A DNA stretch of 64,000 nt from Novosphingobium sp. (GTDB lineage Bacteria > Pseudomonadota > Alphaproteobacteria > Sphingomonadales > Sphingomonadaceae). Below are positions 7,911 through 17,300 of the stretch, piece by piece. Position 1 is the stretch's first letter. Each line of letters opens with the position of its first letter. A program made the translations under genes and the position numbers. The stretch is from assembly GCA_024236175.1 (NCBI GenBank), contig JACKKY010000002.1:806001-870000 (forward strand), written 5' to 3'. The notes below the pieces were generated by a model that saw only the letters and a list, made by a program, of their open reading frames with translations, was not told the origin of the DNA and did no database searches.

Positions 7911-9620
7911 ATGGCCACTACGGCAAACCCCACGCGCGACGATTTTGCCGCGCTTCTCGAACAATCTCTCGGCGGTGCTGCCGACGGCGGCTTTGAAGGC
8001 CGCGTCGTCAAGGGCACCGTCACCGCCATCGAAAACGACAAGGCGGTCATCGACGTCGGCCTCAAGAGCGAAGGCCGCGTCGCGCTCAGGGAATTCGCCC
8101 ACGGCAAGGAAGAGCACGGCCTGAGCGTCGGTGACGAGGTCGAAGTCTATGTCGACCGCGTCGAGAACGCCGACGGCGAAGCAATGCTCAGCCGCGACCG
8201 TGCCCGCCGCGAAGCGGCCTGGGACAAGCTTGAGTCCGAATTCGGCGAAGGCAAACGCGTCGAAGGCGTGATCTTCGGCCGCGTCAAGGGCGGCTTCACT
8301 GTCGACCTCGACGGTGCCGTCGCCTTCCTGCCCGGCAGCCAGGTCGACATCCGCCCGGTGCGTGACGTCGCTCCGCTGATGGACATGCCGCAGCCGTTCC
8401 AGATCCTCAAGATGGATCGCCGCCGCGGCAACATCGTCGTTTCGCGCCGCGCGGTGCTCGAGGAAACCCGCGCCGAGCAGCGTTCCGGCCTGATCGAGAA
8501 GCTCTCGGAAGGCCAGGTGATCGACGGCGTGGTGAAGAACATCACCGATTACGGCGCCTTCGTCGATCTCGGCGGCATCGACGGCCTGCTCCATGTCACC
8601 GACATGAGCTACAAGCGCGTCAACCACCCGAGCGAAGTGATCAACATCGGCGATACCGTCACTGTCCAGATCATCCGCATCAATCAGGAAACCCAGCGCA
8701 TCAGCCTCGGCATGAAGCAGCTCGAGAGCGACCCGTGGGAAGGCGTGGGTGCGAAGTACCCGCTTGGCGTCAAGCTGACGGGCACTGTCACCAACATCAC
8801 CGAATACGGCGCTTTCGTGGAGCTGGAACCGGGCATCGAAGGCCTTGTCCACGTTTCCGAGATGAGCTGGACCAAGAAGAACGTCCATCCCGGCAAGATC
8901 GTATCGACCAGCCAGGAAGTCGAAGTGGTCGTGCTCGAAGTCGACAGCGAAAAGCGTCGCATCAGCCTCGGCCTCAAGCAGGCCCAGCAGAATCCGTGGG
9001 AAGCTTTCGCAGAAAAGCATCCGATCGGTTCGACCGTGGAAGGCGAAGTCAAGAACGCCACCGAATTCGGCCTGTTCATCGGCCTCGACGGCGACGTCGA
9101 CGGCATGGTCCACATGTCGGACATTGCCTGGGGCATCTCCGGCGAGGACGCGCTGGCACTTCACCGCAAGGGCGAGCAGGTCTCGGCGGTCGTGCTCGAT
9201 GTCGACGTCGAGAAGGAACGCATCAGCCTCGGTATGAAGCAGCTTGAAAAGGGCGCGCCCACGGCCGACGGCAAGGCGGCGACCGGTTCGCTCAAGCGCG
9301 GCGAAGTCGTCACCGTCACCGTCCTCGAAGTGCGCGACGGCGGCCTCGAAGTGCAGGCCGGTGACGATGGCGCCACCGGCTTCATCAAGCGCACCGATCT
9401 GGGCCGCGACCGCGACGAGCAGCGTCCGGACCGCTTCCAGGTCGGCCAGAAGGTCGATGCCCAGGTTACCGGCTTCGACCGGTCGAAGAAGCCGAACTTC
9501 TCGATCAAGGCCCGCCAGCTGGCCGAGGAGAAGGAAGCCGTCGAGCAGTACGGTTCGTCCGATTCGGGCGCATCGCTCGGCGACATCCTCGGCGAGGCGC
9601 TGAAAGCCAAGAAGGACTGA
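7911..9620 (+). CDS. rpsA: 30S ribosomal protein S1
   Basis: S1 binds mRNA and unfolds it on the 30S subunit. The 569-residue protein has about six S1 (OB-fold) repeats; the clearest are GVVKNITDYGAFVDLGGIDGLLHVTDM, GTVTNITEYGAFVELEPGIEGLVHVSEM and GEVKNATEFGLFIGLDGDVDGMVHMSD-type units. Length is typical for the alphaproteobacterial form. ATG 7911 has AGGAAA upstream. A strong terminator follows 30 bases after the stop. Confidence 0.98.
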   Translation: MATTANPTRDDFAALLEQSLGGAADGGFEGRVVKGTVTAIENDKAVIDVGLKSEGRVALREFAHGKEEHGLSVGDEVEVYVDRVENADGEAMLSRDRARREAAWDKLESEFGEGKRVEGVIFGRVKGGFTVDLDGAVAFLPGSQVDIRPVRDVAPLMDMPQPFQILKMDRRRGNIVVSRRAVLEETRAEQRSGLIEKLSEGQVIDGVVKNITDYGAFVDLGGIDGLLHVTDMSYKRVNHPSEVINIGDTVTVQIIRINQETQRISLGMKQLESDPWEGVGAKYPLGVKLTGTVTNITEYGAFVELEPGIEGLVHVSEMSWTKKNVHPGKIVSTSQEVEVVVLEVDSEKRRISLGLKQAQQNPWEAFAEKHPIGSTVEGEVKNATEFGLFIGLDGDVDGMVHMSDIAWGISGEDALALHRKGEQVSAVVLDVDVEKERISLGMKQLEKGAPTADGKAATGSLKRGEVVTVTVLEVRDGGLEVQAGDDGATGFIKRTDLGRDRDEQRPDRFQVGQKVDAQVTGFDRSKKPNFSIKARQLAEEKEAVEQYGSSDSGASLGDILGEALKAKKD

Positions 9621-9650
9621 TTTCAGCCCCTTCGCGCGCAAGCGTAACTC

Positions 9651-9686
9651 AAAAGCCCGTCCGCTCACCGGAGCGGGCGGGCTTTT
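9651..9686 (+). terminator. Rho-independent terminator of rpsA
   Basis: A 16-base arm AAAAGCCCGTCCGCTC pairs with GAGCGGGCGGGCTTTT (one G-T pair) across loop ACCG, ending in TTTT. It starts 30 bases after the rpsA stop. Confidence 0.9.
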
Positions 9687-9718
9687 GCTTTGGCGCAACT
9701 GGGCATAGGATGCGCCTC

Positions 9719-10120
9719 ATGGAAGCTTCCTGCCAATGCGGCAGGCTTCAGGCGCAAGTCGCGGACGAAGCCAGGCCGTTTACAATCCTGTGCCACTGCA
9801 CCGATTGCCAGCGGCGGACCGGATCGCCTTTCGGCGTGATTGGCTATTTTCCAAGTGACGCCGTGACCATCAGCGGTGAGGCGCGGGAATTCTGTCGCGA
9901 CACCTACGCCGGCAACCGGCTGACCAACGGTTTCTGCCCGTCATGCGGCAGCACGATCTATGTGCTCCTGTCCAAGAACTCCGACATGATCGGCGTGCCT
10001 GCAGGAGCCTTTACCACCCCTCATTTTTCTCCACCCGTTATCTCCGTTTGGGAACAGGACAGGCACGATTGGGTTGCCCTGCCCGAAACGGTCGCACGCC
10101 ATGAAAAAGGTACCGATTGA
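9719..10120 (+). CDS. GFA-family zinc protein (Gfa/CENP-V type)
   Basis: A 133-residue protein of the glutathione-dependent formaldehyde-activating (GFA, CENP-V) fold. The zinc-binding cysteine pattern is complete: CQCGRL near the N-terminus, LCHCTDCQRRTGSPFG, and NGFCPSCGSTIYV. ATG 9719 (MEASCQCG) is preferred; an ATG 9 bases earlier (9710) is possible. Despite the family name most members have unknown substrates, and I assign none. It ends one base before the gloB start, so the two were probably co-transcribed. Confidence 0.88.
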   Translation: MEASCQCGRLQAQVADEARPFTILCHCTDCQRRTGSPFGVIGYFPSDAVTISGEAREFCRDTYAGNRLTNGFCPSCGSTIYVLLSKNSDMIGVPAGAFTTPHFSPPVISVWEQDRHDWVALPETVARHEKGTD

Positions 10121-10121
10121 A

Positions 10122-10882
10122 ATGACCCTTGAAATTCACCAGTTCCCCTGCCTGTCCGACAATTACGGCTACCTGCTGCACGATCCGGAAAGCAACGAGA
10201 CCGCGTGCATCGATACGCCGGACGCCGATGCTATCTGCGCGCTGCGGCGGACAAGGGCTGGCAGATCACCCAGATCTGGAACACGCACTGGCATCCCGAT
10301 CACGCGGGCGGGAACGAGGCGATCAAGGCGGCGACTGGCTGCACCGTCGTGGCGCCGGAAGTCGAGGCTCCCAAGATTGCCGGCATCGACCGCACCGTGG
10401 GCCAGGGCGACGTGGTCTGTCTCGGGAGCTGGGAAGCGCATGTGATCGACGTCGGCGGGCACACCATGGGCCACATCGCCTATCACCTGCCCGCGGCCGG
10501 GGTCGCCTTCGTCGGGGATTCGCTGTTCGCACTGGGCTGCGGACGCATGTTCGAGGGCACGGCGCCGCAATTCTGGGCCAGCCTCTCGCGGCTCAAGGCG
10601 CTGCCGCCGGAAACGATGATCTACTGCGCCCACGAGTATACGACCGCAAACGCGAGGTTCGCTCTCCACGCCGACCCCGACAACGCGGCGCTGCGCGCCT
10701 ATGCGGACGACATCGCCCGGCTGAGGGCCGACGACCGGCCGACGGTGCCGAGCAAGCTCGGGCGCGAACTGGAGACCAATCCCTTCCTGCGTGCCGACGA
10801 TCCGGACATGCAGGCGCGCTGGGGCGGTGGCGACGCGGTGGAGACCTTCGCCGCGCTGCGCTCGGCAAAGGACAACTTCTGA
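10122..10882 (+). pseudogene. gloB: Hydroxyacylglutathione hydrolase (glyoxalase II), frameshifted
   Basis: Glyoxalase II hydrolyses S-lactoylglutathione. The first part, MTLEIHQFPCLSDNYGYLLHD through DADAI, is in the frame of ATG 10122. The remainder, LRAAADKGWQITQIW, the THWHPDHAGGN metal motif, GHTMGHIAYHL, GDSLFALGCGRMFEG and the usual C-terminus, is in another frame. The switch is at 10233-10236, where reading ATC-TG as ATC-CTG (one extra C) restores an uninterrupted protein of about 254 residues. So one base is missing, either a recent mutation or a sequencing error. All metal ligands downstream are intact. Confidence 0.9.
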
Positions 10883-10892
10883 TTTGGGAAGG

Positions 10893-10912
10893 CCCCTCCC
10901 CTCAGGGAGGGG
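10893..10912. terminator. Hairpin between convergent gloB and atpF
   Basis: CCCCTCCC (10893-10900) pairs with GGGAGGGG (10905-10912) around loop CTCA, between two convergent genes. There is no T run, so a terminator role is likely but not certain. The arm sequence resembles the repeat near 1055. Confidence 0.5.
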
Positions 10913-10921
10913 GCAGGATCC

Positions 10922-11461
10922 TCAGATCCGGGAGATCGCCTCGTCGACGAGGGTCTTGTCGGCCTCGGCGGAATGATTTTCCTTGATCAACCCGCGCGCG
11001 GCAACGGCAGCGGCCTGGGCGGCCTTGGAGCGCAGGTCGGCGACCGCGGCGCGCTCGGCAGCGGCGATCTTTTCCTCGGCCATCTTCTCACGGCGCGCGA
11101 CCAGCGCCGCGGCATCGGTCTTGGCCTTCTCGACGATGTGCCTGGCTTCCTCTTCGGCGCCGGCCTTGAGCTCTTCGGCGTGCTTGGAAGCGTTGGCGAC
11201 CTTGCGCTCGTATTCCGCCTTCAGCGCCTCTGCTTCCTTGCGCAGGGTGGCCGCCTCGTCGAGCATGGTGCGGATGCCCTCGATCTTCTTGTCGAGCATC
11301 GAGGCCACGAGCGACGGGACTTTCGCATAGATCATCACGCCGATCAGGAAGATCATCGACAGCGCGACCCAGCCGCCCGGGCCGAGCCCAAGCGCGGACA
11401 CTTCGGCGTGATGCTCGGCAGCACCGTGCGCGGCATCGGCGAGAAGGTTGAAATCAGCCAT
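10922..11461 (-). CDS. atpF: ATP synthase F0 subunit b
   Basis: Peripheral-stalk subunit of the F0F1 ATP synthase. The 179-residue protein has one N-terminal membrane segment (about 31-49, WVALSMIFLIGVMIYAKVP) and a long charged coiled coil to about residue 160. It is last in the F0 operon and overlaps the end of the b' gene by 8 bases, which implies translational coupling. An acidic/His-rich N-terminal extension precedes the membrane segment. Confidence 0.94.
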   Translation of the reverse strand: MADFNLLADAAHGAAEHHAEVSALGLGPGGWVALSMIFLIGVMIYAKVPSLVASMLDKKIEGIRTMLDEAATLRKEAEALKAEYERKVANASKHAEELKAGAEEEARHIVEKAKTDAAALVARREKMAEEKIAAAERAAVADLRSKAAQAAAVAARGLIKENHSAEADKTLVDEAISRI

Positions 11462-11948
11462 TTGCGAGAACCGCCTTTACTGAAGAGGCCGCCTGATCGA
11501 CGCTCACATTCACACCCGAAACCTTGGAGACGACGTCGCGCGCGGCTTCGGCGGCAACGCTTTCCAGGCTCTCGAGAGCCTTGGCGCGCGCTTCGGCGAG
11601 GCTCGCTTCGGCGGCAGCGACCTTATCGCCGATCTCGGCGTCGACCTTGGCGAGCAGCGCCTCGGTGTCCTTTGCCGCTGAAGCCTTGGCCTCGGCTGTC
11701 ACCGACTGGGCCTGGGACCGCGCGTCTTCCTCGGCGGCGCGGGCACGGTCCTCCGCCTCGTCGGCAGCGGCTCGCGCCTTTTCGGCGGCAGCAAGATCGG
11801 CAGCGATCTTGTCATTGCGGTCGTCAACCACCTTCTCGATCTTCGGAACCATGCCGCGGCCGATCAGGAAATAGATCAGCGCAAGGCACAGCAGCAGCCA
11901 GAACCACTGCGACTGGTACACGAGCATGAGCTGGTTGAGTTGAGGCAT
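11454..11948 (-). CDS. atpG: ATP synthase F0 subunit b'
   Basis: Second stalk subunit, the partner of b in the heterodimeric stalks of alphaproteobacteria and photosynthetic organisms. The 164 residues begin MPQLNQLMLVYQSQWFWLLL, with one membrane segment (about 14-31) followed by an Ala/Glu/Arg coiled coil (AEKARAAADEAEDRARAAEEDARSQ and onward). It sits between atpE and b, in the standard I-B-E-b'-b order. The 121-base gap to atpE contains two hairpins. Confidence 0.93.
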   Translation of the reverse strand: MPQLNQLMLVYQSQWFWLLLCLALIYFLIGRGMVPKIEKVVDDRNDKIAADLAAAEKARAAADEAEDRARAAEEDARSQAQSVTAEAKASAAKDTEALLAKVDAEIGDKVAAAEASLAEARAKALESLESVAAEAARDVVSKVSGVNVSVDQAASSVKAVLANG

Positions 11949-11970
11949 CTGACCTTTTCCCTGTTACGCA

Positions 11971-12049
11971 GGCGAGCCCGTCTGGCTCGCCCCCATCATC
12001 GGCCGCGCGGATATCCCGGAGCAGTCGCGCCCGGACCGAACACCGGGCG
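11971..12049. promoter_or_regulatory. Two intercistronic hairpins between atpE and b' genes
   Basis: GGCGAGCC (11971-11978) pairs with GGCTCGCC (11984-11991) across 5 bases; CGCCCGG (12028-12034) pairs with CCGGGCG (12043-12049) across 8 bases. Both fall in the 121-base atpE-b' gap, where hairpins could protect the abundant atpE message or attenuate downstream genes. Confidence 0.5.
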
Positions 12050-12069
12050 GCCGAATGACGACAGTTGGC

Positions 12070-12297
12070 TTAGACTGCGTAAAGGATGATCATGGCGACC
12101 GCGAACGCGATCAGGCCCAGCAGTTCGGCGGCGGCGAAGCCGATGAACAGGCGGCCCTGCTGGCCGTCGGCGGCACCCGGATTGCGCAGCGCGCCCTGGA
12201 GGAACGAGCCGAACACGTAGCCGACGCCGGCGGAGGCGACGCCAACACCGATCGCGGCGAGACCGGCGCCAATCACTTTTGCAGCCATGAGATCCAT
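12070..12297 (-). CDS. atpE: ATP synthase F0 subunit c
   Basis: Forms the proton-driven c-ring. The 75-residue protein has two membrane helices joined by the polar loop GALRNPGA, a Gly-rich first helix (GAGLAAIGVGVASAGVGYVFG), and the proton-carrying Glu in the second helix within FAAAELLGLIAFAVAMI. Length and loop are canonical. It lies between atpB and the b' gene. Confidence 0.98.
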   Translation of the reverse strand: MDLMAAKVIGAGLAAIGVGVASAGVGYVFGSFLQGALRNPGAADGQQGRLFIGFAAAELLGLIAFAVAMIILYAV

Positions 12298-12337
12298 TGC
12301 AAATACTCCCTAGGAAAACCCGTTTGGAAAAGAGGAC

Positions 12338-13117
12338 TTAGTGCAGGTGCACCGCGTCGTTGATGTAAAGCGATGAAAGCAGCGCGAACACGTAGGCCTG
12401 GATCGCACAGACCAGAAGCTCAAGCGCGTTGACACCGACGATGAAGATGAAGCTGATCAGCGAGACACCGTAGCCCATCGCAGTGCCCGAATTGATGCCG
12501 TTGACGATGAAGTTCCCGAACACGTCCAGCAGGATGTGACCGGCGATCATCGCCACGAAAAGCCGCAGCGCGAGGCTGAACGGGCGAACGAGGAAGGAAA
12601 TCATCTCGATCGGCACGATCAGCGGCAGCAGGACACCCGGCGTGCCGTGCGGCACGAACAGGCTGAAGAAATGCAGGCCGTGCTTCCAGAAGCCGACGAT
12701 CAGCACGATCGAGAAGCTCATGATCGCCATCAGTCCGGTGATGGTGAACTGGCTGGTCACGGTGAACGGATGCGGGCCGAACACTGCGAGCGGCACCATA
12801 CCCATGAAATTGGAGAAGATGATGAAGATGAAGATCGTGAAGATCCATGGCGTGTACTTGCGACCTTCCGAGCCGATGCTGCTGAGAGTCATGCCCGACA
12901 CGAACTCGACGAAGCTCTCGGCAGCAGCCTGCCAGCGGCCCGGGATGAGCTCGCGCTTCATCCCGCCCCACATGAACAGGAAGGCGCACGCCAACACGAT
13001 CAGCATCCACAATGCCGAATTGGTGAAGATGAAGGGCGTTCCGTCGAGCGCGCCGTCACCGAGCGCGCTGATCTGGAACTGGTGCATCGGGTCGATCTTG
13101 CCTGCTTCGGCCGCCAC
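12338..13117 (-). CDS. atpB: ATP synthase F0 subunit a
   Basis: Forms the proton half-channels next to the c-ring. GTG at 13117 (reading VAAEAGKIDPMHQF) is preceded by AGAGGG 8 bases upstream and is chosen over an upstream TTG at 13144; this gives 259 residues. Conserved features include the essential Arg helix (VRPFSLALRLFVAMIAGHILL) and the C-terminal helix (ALELLVCAIQAYVFALLSSLYI). It has five to six membrane helices. It follows atpI by 37 bases. Confidence 0.97.
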   Translation of the reverse strand: MAAEAGKIDPMHQFQISALGDGALDGTPFIFTNSALWMLIVLACAFLFMWGGMKRELIPGRWQAAAESFVEFVSGMTLSSIGSEGRKYTPWIFTIFIFIIFSNFMGMVPLAVFGPHPFTVTSQFTITGLMAIMSFSIVLIVGFWKHGLHFFSLFVPHGTPGVLLPLIVPIEMISFLVRPFSLALRLFVAMIAGHILLDVFGNFIVNGINSGTAMGYGVSLISFIFIVGVNALELLVCAIQAYVFALLSSLYINDAVHLH

Positions 13118-13154
13118 GCGCTGATCCCTCTGTTCTATGCGCAAGAAGCGCCGC

Positions 13155-13484
13155 CTACTCGACGCGCTCCTTGGAAATCCGCCAAATCTGTACCATGCCA
13201 GCGACGATGCCCAGGAACAGCATCACCAGCATTGCTTTCGGGCGCGTACCCAGGAACTGGTCCAGTGCAAAGCCGACAATCAGGCCTCCCAAGGGAGTGC
13301 CGATCATTGCCGACAAGGCCCGGTTGCCCTGTGACACGCCTTTTCCCGTGAAGACATTGCGGATCGTCTTAGGTGCGGTCCGCTCCGCCTCCGTGTGATG
13401 CGCCTTCCTCAGCCGTTCTTCCAGAGAAGTCAGGCGAGGATCCTCATCACCTACGGGAGCCTCTTCAGTGTCATCCGTGCCCAT
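13155..13484 (-). CDS. atpI: AtpI/AtpZ-family F0F1 ATPase accessory protein
   Basis: First gene of the F0 operon. The 109 residues comprise a charged, cytoplasmic N-terminal half and two membrane helices at about 60-79 and 84-102 (IGTPLGGLIVGFALDQFLG; AMLVMLFLGIVAGMVQIW). The G-x-x-x-G-Fx-x-D pattern is usual for the AtpI/AtpZ group, implicated in c-ring assembly or cation handling in other bacteria. Confidence 0.9.
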   Translation of the reverse strand: MGTDDTEEAPVGDEDPRLTSLEERLRKAHHTEAERTAPKTIRNVFTGKGVSQGNRALSAMIGTPLGGLIVGFALDQFLGTRPKAMLVMLFLGIVAGMVQIWRISKERVE

Positions 13485-13609
13485 GTCGATTCGTCCGTTA
13501 CAAACAGGAAAACCGCCATGAAACCGGGCAACTCCGGCAAGGCGCGCTCCCCTTAGGCGGGGGGTTAACCCGAGTCAACCGCGTCTATGCTGCGGCGCAT
13601 CAGAACGCC

Positions 13610-13633
13610 GGCACGATCCACGAAAATCGTGCC
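13610..13633. promoter_or_regulatory. Inverted repeat upstream of atp operon
   Basis: GGCACGAT (13610-13617) and ATCGTGCC (13626-13633), perfect 8-base arms with an 8-base spacer, in the 194-base gap between the ydbL-like gene and atpI. It could be an operator, or a terminator for something read leftward, but no T run follows. Confidence 0.35.
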
Positions 13634-13678
13634 GTGTACCGATAGGAGCTAGCTTGTAGGAGAAAGCGCGGCGGCTGG

Positions 13679-14056
13679 CTACGGGCAGCGCGCGTCGCGC
13701 AGCGGTGGAGCCGACGTGCGGGTCTGCCAGCTGCCGTCGGGCGCCTGGTATTTTTCGCCCGGCTTGGTCTTGGCGATCAGCAGGCAGCCCGACGTGAAGG
13801 CGTATTCCTCGACCGTGGCGTGCTGGGCCTGGGCCTTTTCGGCATAGACCGCCTTGCGCTTGATGTTGATGTCATCGACGATCTTACGCAGCTCGGCGGA
13901 GCCGGAACCGACCACTGCGACATAGCCGTCCATCTTTTCGCCGATCTGTCCGGCGGCCTTGGCGGAATTGTAGTCGGCGGCAATCGCCGCACCGGCGGCA
14001 GCAAGCGCAATGGCGCCAGCGGCAATGGCAAGACGGCGGAATTTGTCGGTTTTCAT
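13679..14056 (-). CDS. ydbL: YdbL-family periplasmic protein (DUF1318)
   Basis: A 125-residue secreted protein. ATG 14056 (MKTDKFRRLAIAAGAIALAAAGAAIA) gives a clean signal peptide; an ATG 12 bases earlier is possible. The mature part has the DUF1318 pattern: AAGQIGEKMDGYVAV, RKIVDDINIKRKAVYAEKA. It ends a three-gene set with YnbE and YdbH homologues. In E. coli YdbL is a chaperone-like partner helping YnbE and YdbH form a bridge for phospholipids. The C-terminus has a Cys/Pro-rich tail. Confidence 0.9.
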   Translation of the reverse strand: MKTDKFRRLAIAAGAIALAAAGAAIAADYNSAKAAGQIGEKMDGYVAVVGSGSAELRKIVDDINIKRKAVYAEKAQAQHATVEEYAFTSGCLLIAKTKPGEKYQAPDGSWQTRTSAPPLRDARCP

Positions 14057-14067
14057 GAACTCACCCA

Positions 14068-14340
14068 TCAGAAGATATCCGGATTGTCCTCGATCGTGTT
14101 CCCGGCGTCTGCCGCCAGGCGGTAAATCACTTCCTGCTTGATGTTGATGTTGAGCTCGATGACGATGGGCTTGTCCGGCGCACTGACCGAGATACAGCCC
14201 CCGAGCGTCATCGCACCCGCCAGCAACATCGCCGCCGCGCCCACTGCGCGCCGGCCTGACCGCCCTGCCCTTCGCTTAATTCCCAGCATGCCGGGACTTG
14301 TCGCAAGCGGGCCGGAGTTGGTCAATCTGTCGCTCTTCAT
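14068..14340 (-). CDS. ynbE: YnbE-like outer-membrane lipoprotein
   Basis: A 90-residue lipoprotein: a long basic N-region, hydrophobic stretch AAAMLLAGAMTLGG, then Cys 49 as lipidation site. The mature part, PIVIELNINIKQEVIYRLA, matches the YnbE family, whose beta strands cap the C-terminus of YdbH at the outer membrane. Its start overlaps the YdbH stop (ATGA), and the ydbL-like gene follows. ATG 14340 is used; Met 18 is an alternative. Confidence 0.9.
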   Translation of the reverse strand: MKSDRLTNSGPLATSPGMLGIKRRAGRSGRRAVGAAAMLLAGAMTLGGCISVSAPDKPIVIELNINIKQEVIYRLAADAGNTIEDNPDIF

Positions 14341-17300
14341 TGCATATCCTCGCTTGCTGGAGGCTGAATACCGGATTCATCGGAGGTTTGCGACGAAGGC
14401 GGCGATGCCATCGCCTGCCCCCTGTCGTCGATCAGTCCCAGGGCCCTGGGATCGCGCAGATATTCGGGCTCGTACATGGAACGCAGCGACGTCACCAGCT
14501 GGAAGAACGGTGCCCTGAGATTGACGTTGAAGTGGATCGGCAGCCTGGCGACCTGCCGCGTGATGAAATTCTGGGTCGCCTGCCTGCCCTGCTTGATGCC
14601 GTCGAAGCTCACCCGGGTGACGATCTCCCCTTCCAGCGAGCCGTCCATGTCGATCCGCATCTCGCGATAATCCAGCGATTTCAGCGCATCGAACGCGAAA
14701 TTCGCCATCACCGAAAGGTCTTCGTAAGTCAGCTTGCCGACATAGGACAGGTTCCCACCGGGCGGACGGGACTGCAGCACGCCGCCGACGATATGGCCCC
14801 CGTCCTTGTCGAACACCAGCGGCAGCACCCCGTCGAATGTTCCGTCGGCAGCGATGTTCCCCATCTCGAGCCGTTCAACCAGCTGGGCAGCATCGAGCGC
14901 CTCGATCTTGAGCGTGTAACGGTAGTCGTCCGTCGAGCCGATCCTCATCTGCGTCGGCAGCAGCCTCAGTTCGCCGCCAAGGAAAGGCCATTGAGCCCCG
15001 TTCACCGCGAGCAGATAGTCGGGACGCAGTTCGAAACTGAGCACGCCGTCATTCACCTCGATGCCGGGATTGATCGCAGCGATGCGCAGCCTTTGATCGG
15101 GGGCCGTGACCAGTCCGAGCAGGTCGGTGAACTCGACGGTGCCCGAAAGCCCATGCACCGGTCCGAAGGCTGCCGCGAAATCCAGGGAATCGGTCGTGAA
15201 CCTTCCCGTGCTGGTGACGTCGACTTCATTCCAGTCGATCCGGCCCTGCCCGCGCACGATGCCTTCGGCGTTGGCGATGATGCCCAGCGCCAGACGGGAA
15301 ATCGTGTCGGGCTGCATCGTATCGTCGAACAGCAGCCGGTCCACGAACAGATCGGCATTGCCCCGCCCGGTCGATAGATCGTGACGGATATCGGTGCGCA
15401 CCACCTCGCGCAGGCTTCCGGGCTCACGCAGCACCGCGTGGGCAGTGATGACATTGTCGATCAGCTCCAGCGTCGCGCCTTGCGCATCGAGCGGCTGGAA
15501 CCGGGCGTCCTGCTCGCGGTCGGACACGGTGACGAAGGCGTCGGCGATCGTCAGCGCGCCGTCGGCGAAGCGCCAGTTCCCGGCCGCCTTGGTCAGGTCG
15601 AGCGGGACAGCCGAGAGATAGACCTCGGCATCGGAAAATGTCCCCGCGACCTGGTTTCCGACATCGGCCTCGAGGCCGGCAATGCGGAAGCGGGACGGAT
15701 CGTCCGCCGGCCCCAGCTCGACATCGAGCGATCGCGCCGCAAGCTTGCCAGGATAGGCGAGACCTAACGGCCCGCTGCCGATACGGATGGGTGTCTCTCC
15801 CAGTTTCCCCGCAAGGTCGAGCGCGGGCACGCCGGCCGCGATCTTCAATCCCTGCTGTCCGAACCGGACGATCGCGCCGCTGCTCGACGGGCAAAGCGGA
15901 ACCTTGCGCTTCTCGATGGCGAGATTTGCCAGCTCCAGCCGGTCGAAACTGACTTCCACGCACCTGCGCCAAACCGAAAGCCCGCGAGCGGACGACCAGT
16001 TGCCGGAAAGCGGCAGCACGAGCCCTTCCGCGCGTCCGCCCGGCAAGGCCCCGCTGAGCTGAGCCTGCCCGGCAAAACCGAGTTCGCCGCCATCCGACTG
16101 CACGATCAGGAGTTCGGGCAGTGCGATCCGCGAGGTTCCGGCACGGTACTCCGGCATGTGCAGACGCATCGCAAGGCCGCCGGACGGCCGCCGCTCCATC
16201 CGGCCGGCGATACGTGGCAGGCCCTTGCCACCGGTTGCGAAATTGCCGGCGATACGCGGCGGATTCTGCCCTCCCGCGCTCACCTGAAAGCGCGAGAAGG
16301 AAAGCAGCGCCTGGCCGCTGCCGCCGCGCAGTGTCGCCTGGGGGACCACAAGGCTGGCACCATCGCCTGCCTGCCGCGCCAGGAAACCGGCCTTGAGCGT
16401 ACTGGCCCGCCCTTCGCGCAACAGCGCAGTGCGAAGCTGGTCGAGCACGGGTTGCACCAAGGTGCCCTCGCTCGCCCTGGCGGCTTCTCCCATGGCGGAA
16501 GCGAGCCCTTGCCCAAGCCGAATGGCCTTGCCGTCGACATTGCCTTCGATCTCCACGCGGCCGAACCCGTCTGCCGTGCGCGCAACGCCCTCCACCTGCA
16601 GTGTTTCCGCGATCGCCTGCGGCGAGCCGATGCCCTTGCCCGTCAGCTCATAGCGTGCGGTCAGTGCATCCTTCCGATAAGTGAATCTCGCCTTCCCGGC
16701 AGCGGACCGCATCCGCCCCGGGCCGAATGCAGATTTCGCGGCTTCGAATGCCAGCCGGCCTTCCGCCCCGTCGAGCGGCTGGTCGATCGTGGCGTCCACT
16801 TCCATTGCCGCATTGGCCAGCGTCAGGTCCTGTTGCGGGCAGGACAGGGTACCAAGCCTGAGCGGACCGGCGATATGGGGCTTTTCCCGCCTGACCGAAA
16901 CTTTCGCGAAGAAGCTTGCCTTATCCGCCGTGCAATCGCCTGCCTCGAGACGGGGCGCCGCTATGGCGAGGATTCCGGAAAATCCGTCACGCAAGGGCCC
17001 CTGCCCCTGCGTCTTCACGCCGATGGGCCCATAGTCGCTTTCGAGCAGGCCGCGACCGTCGACGATCACCAGGTCGAAATCGGGCAGGCGGAACGGTTCT
17101 TCGCTGTCCGTGAAGATCAGCGGATCAAGGCTGCCGAAACTGAGCTTGCCGTCCCGGTAGGTCCCGTAAAGGCGCGGCCTGACCAGCTTGATCCTGCCCG
17201 CCACCAGCCCGGCTTCGACCCGCTCGATGGTGAGGTCCGGACGCTCCGGGTCGCCGATCACGACATTGCGCAGGACCTGGGCGCGCGGACCGATCGATTC

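Noticed and set aside
7908..9698. A 596-codon open frame antisense to rpsA
   Set aside because: Mirrors the S1 repeats; no domain or ribosome site; rpsA is unambiguous.
10129..10986. A 285-codon frame through gloB
   Set aside because: It is the wrong reading frame for both gloB halves; Arg-rich low-complexity translation.
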